Below are positions 10,774 to 19,204 of a DNA stretch of 64,000 nt, in pieces (position 1 is the first letter of the stretch; each line of letters opens with the position of its first letter). The notes under the pieces were generated by a model, which made no database searches, was not told the origin of the DNA, and saw only the letters and a list, made by a program, of their open reading frames with translations. Location of the stretch: positions 11,257,767 to 11,321,766 of the forward strand of contig CM029370.1 of NCBI GenBank assembly GCA_017165825.1, read 5' to 3'. A program made the translations under genes and the position numbers. The DNA is from Hepsetus odoe. Lineage: Eukaryota > Chordata > Actinopteri > Characiformes > Hepsetidae.

Positions 10774-12026
10774 ATGCTCCCTGCAACCTTAAACACGAGA
10801 GGAAGGCAAAGAAGGCCGCCCGCAACAAGAGAAGCGAAGCAGTGGTAAAGAAGGCCATTCCTGACACAGAGAGCCGGAGGACAGCGGAGACCGCTTCCTG
10901 CATCGTGCAACCGGGGAGGTCGACCAAGAAGGCCCTTCGCAGCAAGGAAAGCGGCATGAAGGAGTCGACCCCCAAACCAAGCACCACTAACCTGTCTGCC
11001 GGGCCGAAAACAGAGAAGGAGCAGCTCCAGGTTAGTGGGAAGTTTAGAATGAAAGTTCGGGTGCAGATGCAAATTGAACATGAGGCTGCAGTAACCATTC
11101 AGGTGCAGGTGAGGAAGCGCTTGAGCAGAAAGTACTACCTGAAGCTACTGTGGGCAGCCAGGACTGTTCAGCGATATTACCGAGCTAATAAGATGATGAA
11201 GCAAGAAATGAAGTCTTTGAAGGAGAAAAAGATGGCTGCTGTTGTTCTGCAAGCCGCATTCCGAAGGATGAAGGCCAGACAGACTCTGAAACAAAAGTAC
11301 CAGGCTGCCACTGTGATACAATGTGCTTACAGGGCTCACTGTGCTCGGACGCGATATTTATGCATCAAGTATGCTGCTGTTGCCATCCAGCTTAGGTATC
11401 GTTCCACACTAGATGCCAGAAAGCAAAGGGAGGAATTCTTGAAATTGCGCTCTGCTGCAATGTTCCTGCAAGCCTGCTTCAGAGGTCAGAGGGTCAGAAG
11501 GGAGATGATCCTGCAACATCAGGCAGCTTCCCTGATTCAGGCTGCATTCAGAAGACACAGGGAGGTAGTAAAGTACCAGGCCATAAGAGTGTCAGCCATC
11601 ATCATTCAAAGACATTATAGGTCCTACATTAAGGGTAAATTTGAACATGAGAAATTCCAGATGTTGAGAAGGTCTGCGACATGCATCCAGGCAGCTTTTA
11701 GAGGTTATTCCATTCGAAAGAATGTTGCTGCAATGCACAAAGCTGCTACCATTATTCAGGCTACAGTAAGAATGCACAAGCAAAGATTGGTTTTCAAGAA
11801 GCAGCGCTGGGCAGCAAATCTTCTTCAGAGGAGGTTCAGAAGGTGGAAGCTCAGACATCAACAAAGGCAGAGGTATCAGCTGTTCAAACATGCTGCAATT
11901 TGCTTGCAAAAGTCATTTAGAGGAAAGCAGGCAAGGGACCTGGCCAAACAGATCAGAGCTGCAAGGACAATCCAATCTCACCTCGGAGATGAAAAAAACC
12001 AGCTGCGTGAACGTTCAGATCACTGA
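10764..12026 (+). CDS. ASPM-like IQ-repeat protein carried by LTR element (copy 1)
   Basis: The open frame of 420 codons begins in a basic, Lys/Ala-rich stretch (KHERKAKKAARNKRSE). From about residue 105 to the end it is an unbroken series of about 13 IQ-like motifs, for example AAVTIQ, AARTVQRYYR, AAVVLQAAFRRMKARQ, AATVIQCAYRAH, SAIIIQRHYRSY, SATCIQAAFRGYSIRK and AATIIQATVRMHKQR. Alternation of AAxxIQ with FRG and MHKAAT is the hallmark of the ASPM IQ array, which binds calmodulin at spindle poles. Myosin V also has IQ motifs, but fewer and without the MHxAAT pattern. No intron is seen. The stop at 12024 lies just after an A-run, where the frame shifts. I infer that a piece of a host aspm-like gene was captured. 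Whether the protein is made is unknown. Confidence 0.8.
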   Translation: MEVNAPCNLKHERKAKKAARNKRSEAVVKKAIPDTESRRTAETASCIVQPGRSTKKALRSKESGMKESTPKPSTTNLSAGPKTEKEQLQVSGKFRMKVRVQMQIEHEAAVTIQVQVRKRLSRKYYLKLLWAARTVQRYYRANKMMKQEMKSLKEKKMAAVVLQAAFRRMKARQTLKQKYQAATVIQCAYRAHCARTRYLCIKYAAVAIQLRYRSTLDARKQREEFLKLRSAAMFLQACFRGQRVRREMILQHQAASLIQAAFRRHREVVKYQAIRVSAIIIQRHYRSYIKGKFEHEKFQMLRRSATCIQAAFRGYSIRKNVAAMHKAATIIQATVRMHKQRLVFKKQRWAANLLQRRFRRWKLRHQQRQRYQLFKHAAICLQKSFRGKQARDLAKQIRAARTIQSHLGDEKNQLRERSDH

Positions 12027-13227
12027 ACAGGAGGAGTGGCTGACAGAGCCCTACCAGCAGCTGACGGAGAAAGAAGCCTCTATGCTACAGGTGAATGCCT
12101 CGGTCGCGAACGAAGGGTTGAAACACAAGGAAAGGATCACCTATCTGCTTCCTCAGCTGGAGAGGACCAAAGGACTGTTCTCCAATTGCCAAAGGGAGAT
12201 CGAAGCCATGGAAACAGAAAAAAAAAGCTCTGGCTCAAGACAAAGGTGAGCTTCACGGAAAGAGCAGTAAATTCAGAAAGGAGGGAGAAGTCTCCAGAAT
12301 AAAGTTGCAAGCTATGATGGTTGTCCAAAGAGATGGCTGGAGAGAACGGATGAACTCAGGGACCAAACTGTATGCCAGGCAACAAGGAGAGTTGAGACTC
12401 CAACCATTCAGGAGAAGCTGGAAGCTAAAATAGCCACTTTGGAAGGACAGCTAAATCAGACCAGGGCAGAGCTGAGATGGGTGCAGGACCACAATGTTGC
12501 TCTGCAGGCTGAACTGAGAAAAGCCCAAAGTGAGGCCAGTAAGCTCACCAAGCTGGAGAAGCAGGTCAGAGGTATGGAAGCAGAATTGGCGATCTTCAAA
12601 TCTCGACTCACTCCACAGACACCAGTGCATGCTGGGACCCTGGTGTTTAACGTCAGAGCGGAGCAGCTGAAGAACAGTCTGATGGAGAAGCAGGTAAAGA
12701 TTCCAGAGGTTGAGCAGCTGCGTTATGACTCCCTACATTCAGTTCACCCTCACAATTCAGCAGACTCAGAACAAGGTGACTGGCGGTGGAGTCCATGTGG
12801 AACTTCTCGTAGTGGAACCAGGAGCTGGGATACTGCCTCACTGAGCTCCAAGCAGCAGAGAAGTATGATCAAGAAGAAGAAGGAGCCAAGAGACATCAGC
12901 AGTGACCTGTCTCAATTCAAGAAAGTGAACGACAGTTTCTGCACTGTAGATTCTGTGATGAGAGATGTGAAGAACAAGGATGGCAGGGGTTGGAAGCAGA
13001 GTTCAGACTATGTGAAAAAGACTTCCTCTTTGAACCCTGTAAAATCTGTGTTTAGCTCTCTTTCAGGTTCTGTCAAGGCAAGGCGTTCCACTGAGTCAGG
13101 CGATTCCTCCAGTGACTCCAGGGTCGAGTCCAGGCAACAGATAAAGAAGTGGACAGAACTTCTAGGATTCCCCTCTCCACTGCCAGCAGCCCTTGACATG
13201 GCTGGTCAGAGGTCCCTTTTGTGTTGA
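11998..13227 (+). pseudogene. Coiled-coil and Ser-rich C-terminal part of the cargo, frame broken at A-runs
   Basis: After the IQ array the reading continues in other phases. The first frame has TEQEEWLTEPYQQLTEKEAS to EIEAMETEKK. A shift at the A-run near 12219 leads to a segment with KGELHGKSSKFRKEGEVS. From 12439 comes an open frame of 262 codons with NQTRAELRWVQDHNVALQ and KLTKLEKQVRGMEAELAIF. Heptad patterns suggest a coiled coil. The tail is Ser/Lys-rich and ends at 13225-13227. Copy 2 retains the coiled-coil and tail motifs but lacks the TEQEEWL segment. Each break sits at an A-run, so the ancestral frame was probably continuous. I do not recognise the source of the coiled coil. Confidence 0.6.
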
Positions 13228-13356
13228 AGTGTTTTGTGGACCTGACCATAGTCCCCATAGGGAGTTTTTTGAAGAATGTTTTTTTGTTCTTGGCCTCCCC
13301 CCAGAGGTTCAGCTGTGTTTTGGCGCTTCGGGAGCCGCGCCTTTTGGGGGGGGTTC

Positions 13357-13690
13357 TGTCACGGGTGAGGTGTGTTTTGGGCACGGTAGAGGGCGCTCTG
13401 TTCTGATTGAGCACACCTGAGCTCATGAAGGCACAGGTGTGCTTCATTGGGGCTGACTATTTAAGCCCCGATGAGTCAGAACAGAGCACGGCTCATTAGT
13501 TAGGCTCAGCCTTAACGTTATGGTGGTTTTGGTATTTGGTAATCTGGGTAATTTGGTTTAGGCTGCAGTTCCTTGGTTTTAGTATTGAACTGCAGTCCTT
13601 TGATCTTGTTTTGTTAATATAGTTAATAAAGTTATGATTCGAAATCCTGGCTCTGCGTTGGCGTCCCTCTCGCACCCCGCCACCGTTACA
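13357..13690 (+). repeat. 3' LTR of copy 1
   Basis: Same length as the 5' LTR and about 97 percent identical by eye, so the insertion is moderately old or the strand was mutated at CpG sites. It is preceded by a run of eight G that can serve as polypurine primer. Confidence 0.9.
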
Positions 13691-15464
13691 AGCAGCACTG
13701 TCTGTCTTTTTGTCAGCATCAACATCTCCAACCCATATTGCATAGCTGATCTCACTGCAGTCCTGTAAACCTTTCCTTTCAGTCTTACTGGTAACTGTCT
13801 GTTACAGATCACCCGTCACTCTTCTTCACCCATTCCAGCCTGCCTGCTCTCTCTTCTTCACCTCTCTTCCACACTCACAGTTATTCTTAACAGCTGATCT
13901 CAAGTATTTAAGCTCCTCCACCTGTCTCACCTGCACTCTAACCATTCCACCATTCTCCCTTTCAATCACACTCATGATTTCTGTCTTTGTCCTACTGACC
14001 TTAATTCCTTTTTTTTTGCCAGAGCATATCTCTACCTCTCTTGGGGCTCCTCAAGCTACTCCCTACTCTCGCTACAGATCCAATGTCATCTTCAAACATG
14101 ATAGTCCATGAGGACTCCTGCTTTATTTTGTCTGTAAACCTGTCCATTACCATTGCAAACAAGAATGTGCTCAGCACTGATGCTTGATATAATCCCACCT
14201 CTACTTAAAATGCTTCCATCACTCCTACTTTAGACTTCACCACTTTCACACTGCCCTCATAAATATCCTATACCACTCTTGACTTTCTCATACAAAACTC
14301 CTTTTTAGGCATCCTGTCACTCTTCATGACCTCTTCTCTTTACCTAGCTTCGACTATTCATCTACAGTGTATCTGGAAAGTATTCATTACACTCCACTTT
14401 TTCCACATTTGTCTACACATTTTCTACACATTTTGTTACAGCCTTATTGCAAAATGGATTAAATTCATTTCTTACCTTATAATTCTACATACAATGCCCA
14501 ACGATGACAAAGTGAAAAAGGTTTGCTTGAAACTTTTGCTAGTTTATTAAAATAAAATGTACATGAGTATTCACAGCCTTTGCTCAATACTTTGCTGAAG
14601 CAACTTTGGCAGTAATTACAGCCTCAAGTAATTTTGAGCATGATGCTACAAGCTTGGCAGAGTCTCCCATTCATCTTTTTACAGAACTTCTCAACCGCCA
14701 TCAAGGACATTCACAGAGTTAGTTCAAAGCCACTCCTTTATTATCTTGTCTGTGTGCTTAGGGTCCTGTTGTCCTGCTGGAAGATAAACCTTCACCCTAG
14801 TCCAAGGTCCAGAGCACTCTGAAGCAGGTTATCATCAAGGATGTCTCTGTATCTTTCCCTTGACCCTGACTAGTCTCCAGTTCCAGGTCCTGCTGCCGAA
14901 AAACACCCACATCTTGAAGCTGCCACCACCATGCTTCACTGTAGGGATGCTATAGGCCATGTGATGGTTTTATCCAAGCATGACGCTTGACATTCAGGCC
15001 AAAGCTCAATGTTTTTTTCATCAGACCAGAATTTTATTTCTCATGGTCTAAGAATCCTTCAGGTGCCTTTTGGCAAACTCCAGGTGGGCTGTCATGTGCC
15101 TTTTACTGAGGAGTGGCTTCTGTCTGGCCACTTTACCATACAGGCCTGATTGGTGCTGCAGAAAAATGTTATCCTTCTGGTAGGTTCTCCTCTCTACACT
15201 CAATAACGCTGGAGCTCTGTCAGGGTGACCATTGGATTGGTCACCTCCCTGACTAAGGCTCTTTTACCCTGTTTGCTCAGAATGGCTGGACAGCTCCAGG
15301 AGGATCCCTGGTGGTTCCAAACCTCTATCATTTATGGATGATTGAGGTCACTGTGCTCACTGGGACCTTCAACGCTGCAGCAATTTTTCTGTAGTTTTCC
15401 CCAGATCTGTGCCTTGATCCTGTCTCTGAGGTCTACAGACAATTCCTTAGACTTCATGGCTTGG

Positions 15465-15575
15465 TTTACATTAACAATTATATTTACAGCAAATAGCAGA
15501 CGCTCTTATCCAGAAGGACTTACATCAGTGGTTTGTCTCCACATTTGATATTCATTCTACTAACCTGGTTTGTGC
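15465..15575 (+). mobile_element. Short LINE/SINE-tail insertion inside the Tc1 copy
   Basis: The text GCAGACGCTCTTATCCAGA and GACTTACAT is a widespread fish repeat tail. It is flanked by a repeated TGGTTT (15462-15467 and near 15567), and the Tc1 sequence continues with GTGCTCTGACATGC after it. Confidence 0.6.
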
Positions 15576-15830
15576 TCTGACATGCTTTGTCAACAATGGG
15601 ACCTTATATAGAAAGGTGTGTGCCTTTCCAAATCATGTCCAATCAACTGAATTTACCACAGATGGGCTGTGGAAGATCCATGGAAACAGGATGCACCTGA
15701 AATTACTTTGTCATGGCAAAGACTGTGAATACTTATGTAAATTTTAATTTTGTTTTTTATTTTTCATACATTTGCAAAAGTTTCAAGCAAACTTTTTACA
15801 CTTTGTCATTATGGGGTATTGTGTGTAGGA

Positions 15831-15966
15831 TTTTGAGGTTTAAATGTAATCCATTTTAGAATAAGGCGATAACGGTTTTGAGGTTTAAAATTGCACCCAT
15901 TTTGGAATAAGGCGATAACGGTTTTGAGGTTTAAAATTTAATCCATTTTGGAATAAGGCGATAACG
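15831..15966. repeat. 45-46 bp tandem repeat, three units, from a Tc1 terminal repeat
   Basis: Units at 15831-15875, 15876-15921 and 15922-15966 each run TTTTGAGGTTTAAA...ATAAGGCGATAACG. The reverse complement of the left Tc1 end contains the same AATCCATTTTGCAATAAGGC block, so the unit derives from the transposon terminus. Confidence 0.9.
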
Positions 15967-16715
15967 TTGCAAAAAAAAAAAGTGTAAGTGGAAAAGTCTG
16001 TCCATCTAGCCAATTGGTAATGGTCCTTTTCTTCCTCCTTACTGTCTAACTTCTCATACAATTCACCATACACCTCATCTTTAGCCTTCACTGCTGCGAT
16101 ACCCCACATTCTGCATACACTCCTGAAAATATGGGTTCCACCGCCAGGTTTCCTTGTCCTCTTTCTTCCATCCAGATGTCACACCAAGTACCTGTCTCTC
16201 TCACCATATCTGCAGTAGTTGCCCAACAATCAGGTAACACTTCACTACACCCCATTGCCTGAATTCCACCTTGCAGTCTTCCATCTTCAGCTTCCACCAT
16301 CTGATCATTGACTATGCCCTCAACTTCCTCCTATTCTTGATCTCAAAGATCATCCTTCAGACCAACATTCTATGCTGCTTAGCTATGCTATATCCTGTCA
16401 TAAATTTGCAGGCTCCAATCTTTTTTAGATTGACCCTCCTGCAAAGGATATAATCCACCTATGTGCATCTTCCTCCACTCTTATTTCACCCTTCACTCCC
16501 CCCTTTTTTTAAATAAGTATTCACTACAGCCATTTCTGACCTTTAGGAAACTCTACAACCATCTGAACTACTGCATTCTTCTCCTTGACACCATATCTAC
16601 CCATCACCTTCTCATCACCTCTGTTCCCTTTTCCATGTCCATTAAAGTCTGCACCAATCACCACTTTCTCTCACGATTACCTCTACACTCCCCATCATTT
16701 CATCTCACTTACATC

Positions 16716-16845
16716 TAGTGGTTCGGGAGTTGGCCCCAGGATTAGAAAGTTGTGGGTTCAAAGGTTGTGGGTTTTGTCTCGCTGTGTGCTGTGCTGTGCT
16801 GTGTTTCACAAGGACAACAATAGTCACTTTAAATCTCACAACCAT
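16716..16845 (+). mobile_element. Partial tRNA-headed SINE
   Basis: It has GTGGTTCGGGAGTTGGCCCC and a duplicated GTTGTGGGTT block, then the tail CTGTGCTGTGTTTCACAAGGAC shared with the other family-A SINEs. The middle part is deleted. It lies in the endonuclease region of the host LINE. Confidence 0.75.
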
Positions 16846-17399
16846 TTTGTAGAGCAGAAGCACTAACAACATTCATTATCATACCTTAGTCATTATGATA
16901 TTATCACATTATCATATTTCTAGCTTCATACTCATCACCCTATCTGACAATCTCTTCACCTCTAAAACACTTCCTTTACTCTTCCTTTAGGATAACACCT
17001 ACCATATTGCTCCTTCTATCCACATCATTATTTAAATTCACCTGGCCTTACTACTCCTTCATCTTGTCTCTTATACACAGAAAATATTTACCAGTCATGC
17101 TACCAACATTCAAAGTTTTTATCCTCACTTCCACTCTCATGCCTTCCCTCTCTTCTTCTTCTCCTTTGTCCAACAGCAGCCCAATTTCCACCCGCATTCT
17201 GTTGGCTAACAGTACTGGTGGCAGTTGTTGTTAACCTGTTAACCTTCCAGTATGGAAATTTGTTTTGTTGTATGCATATTGATTGGGCAAAGTTTTACCC
17301 CGAATGCTCTTCCTGATGCAACCATCCCTGTTTATCTGGGCTTGGGACTGGCACTGGCTTTGGCTTGAGCATCCCTAGAGGCTTGGATCTCATACACCT

Positions 17400-19204
17400 T
17401 TTATGGGTAGTTCTAAAATGAACATTTTGGTGAATGAGGTGTGTGAGAGTAACTTAATTTAAAAAAAAAAAAGTAAAGTAAATGTCCTTGGGAGCACCTG
17501 ATCCAGAATCTTTATACCAAGTTAAGGTTATTTTAGCCTCTAAAAATCTCTTTGCGTTGATCTAATTTAAAAAAAAGTTATTTTAAGACATCACTCAAAG
17601 ATCCCTTTGTGACCTTTTTAAAGGAAAATTTTAAATTGATAAGTCAACACAATCATGGCAAATGATGAACATGTTGTAGAACTTTGGGATATTCTTTGAA
17701 CTACTAACTGCCTTAATTTTCAGGCAGTTCTCAAAAACATTATGTCTTTAAGGTGATGTCAGTGGCAGTCTTTTGTTTATTTTATGATTTGTGTTTTTGC
17801 ACATCTCATAAAATTTTTTTGAGGAGTGTGTAAATTCTGAAGCTTACTTGAAGCTATGTTAAAAAAAGTGACAAAAAGTATAAACTTTACTGATTCAGAT
17901 TTCCATTGCCCAAAATGAAGAGCAATTGCTTGCCTACAAAAATAGCTAATTATCCATCTGCCTCATTTTGGCACGGAGGGCCAAATTAGCTTTTTCTTGA
18001 AGCACATACTTTAGTGATGTTAGCTTCCTGTTCCTCTCAGCTCAGGGGTATGAAAAGGTAGCCATTTTTACCGACAGCCGCTGCAAAACTGTTCATTAAA
18101 GCTCTCCCACAGAGGAAAACAGGCACTGGAGGTTGGGGCTGCAGTCTCTCTGAAGTTCTCGTCCCTTCCTCCTGCACTCCCCCACCTCACCTAACCTCAC
18201 CTCACAGATCTAATTGCTGTAGCCAAAGGCTCTGTGACCAAATACGTTGTTTTGTGCTGTGCCCAGGCCTTTAATTATCACTCCTGAATGCAAAGCTAAG
18301 CCTAATCTGGACTAATGAGAAGTCAAAAACTGGGCTAAATGGGTCCAAAGGGTGGGAAAAAATAGCCCCTGCGGTGTGGCAAAGAATACACCAGTTTGCT
18401 CCCACTGTGATTATATGACAGGCCCCATTGAGGAACACTATCCACAACTTTCACGCTACGCTACATGTCTTTGGCTGGATGTACAGAAGGCTGTGCAGGC
18501 TTATCTGTTGACCCAAGAGAGCACCACTTCCAAACGAGAAGATTTTTCTTGCTTTAGCAGCTTGAAGGTGATTTCACTACATTTCTTATTTCACATACAC
18601 CAAAACACAGTGGGAACCACCCTGGAAAAACAAGGCCATTCTGGAAATGATCCCATACTGTCGGCATTCTATTTTAATGGAGGCAAAAGTTAAATAAGTT
18701 CAAGGAGCCCTCAGCAATTAAGGGAGTCTGGCATGCAGATGCGTCCGTCGAGATGTTTCAATTGGCTTTTTATTGTTTTAATTAAGATGGAGGTTTGCCG
18801 CAATGGGCTTCCCTTGGTTTCAGAAAAAGACGGCTTCCCGATTTGAAAAATGACAGGTTTCTTTCCCAACTGAAAAAAAAAAAATGGGTTCCAAATATAG
18901 ATTTAGGTTTGTTTATTGTTGGTGGAATATCATAAACAAACATACCTGTGCATGCTACCCCTTATGAGCCACCTTGCCCCAAGTGTGCTGGTGTGATCTT
19001 TTGCTGGGAGGTTCTAGTGGAAGACAATAAGTAGAGGTGGGGGAGGAGAGAGTGGTGGGGCTAGAGGTGTTTCGAGCACAGAATCTGAGAGAGTATCCAC
19101 AGGCAGCTCTCTCTCTCCCTTTTTACAAATCACTTCCTCCATCTTCTGGACACACTTCTGGATGTCTGATGTTTTTGGTACTCATGCTTTAAGAGACAAA
19201 TATA
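17400..19204 (+). promoter_or_regulatory. edn4: Unique upstream region of the endothelin gene, candidate promoter/enhancer
   Basis: This is repeat-free sequence between the LINE pile and the endothelin start codon. The block 17900-18880 is locally balanced in composition and full of homeodomain-type cores (TTTAATTATC near 18273, TTTTAATTAAG near 18776), which is how conserved fish enhancers often look. Immediately before the ATG, 19090-19204 would be the 5' UTR. I find no clear TATA box. The regulatory role is inference from position and composition only. Confidence 0.35.

Larger units (their letters stand above)
9828..13690 (+). mobile_element. LTR retrotransposon carrying an ASPM-like IQ-repeat gene (copy 1)
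   Basis: Two 334-bp direct repeats starting TGTCACGGG and ending CCGTTACA flank a 3.2 kb interior. By eye they differ at about 11 positions. The interior holds an ORF starting three bases after the 5' LTR, an ASPM-like IQ-motif ORF, coiled-coil frames and a G-rich polypurine tract (13346-13353) just before the 3' LTR. Flanks AGCTG (9823-9827) and AGCAG (13691-13695) look like a 5-bp target duplication with one mismatch. I see no protease, RT, RNase H or integrase motif in any frame, so it must be mobilised by another element. The layout (short TG...CA LTRs, 5-bp duplication, self-priming site) fits the Ty3/gypsy, Tf1/sushi-like type. Confidence 0.88.
14365..15966 (-). mobile_element. Tc1-like DNA transposon, decayed
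   Basis: The left end starts at a TA dinucleotide (14363-14364) with CAGTGTATCTGGAAAGTATTC, the inverted-repeat end common in fish Tc1 copies. The interior, on -, is the familiar Tc1 transposase gene in remnant form. The antisense text reads GTGTGCTTAGGGTC, CACCACCATGCTTCAC, TGTCATGTGCCTTTTACTGA and TTCCAAATCATGTCC. No open frame of useful length remains. The right end is replaced by a 45-bp tandem repeat of terminal sequence, and a short LINE-tail insertion lies at 15465-15575. Confidence 0.85.
9690..17390 (-). mobile_element. Second RTE-clade LINE, split by an LTR element, a Tc1 transposon and a SINE
   Basis: LINE sequence on - is collinear across three blocks: 9690-9827 (C-terminal end), 13691-14362 (C-terminal to RT) and about 15970-17390 (linker, endonuclease, 5' end). 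The gaps are filled by the LTR element at 9828-13690 and the Tc1-like element at 14365-15966. A partial SINE lies at 16716-16845. The distal end at about 17380 matches the end of the 55-58 kb copy (motif GGCTTGGGAC, then CATCCCTAG). All frames are decayed, so this copy was dead or dying before the other elements landed in it. Confidence 0.8.

Noticed and set aside
10578..11098. Long reverse-strand frames opposite the LTR element cargo
   Set aside because: Mirror of the Lys/Ala-rich coding strand; Leu/Ser/Cys-rich composition is typical of antisense shadows, and the same applies at 40711-41061.
10764..12026. Myosin V neck region as source of the IQ array
   Set aside because: Myosin V has six IQ motifs and no MHxAATxIQ/FRG alternation; about 13 motifs with this pattern point to ASPM.
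18352..18693. 113-codon frame upstream of the endothelin gene
   Set aside because: Lies in probable regulatory DNA, with no recognisable motif and no partner exons.
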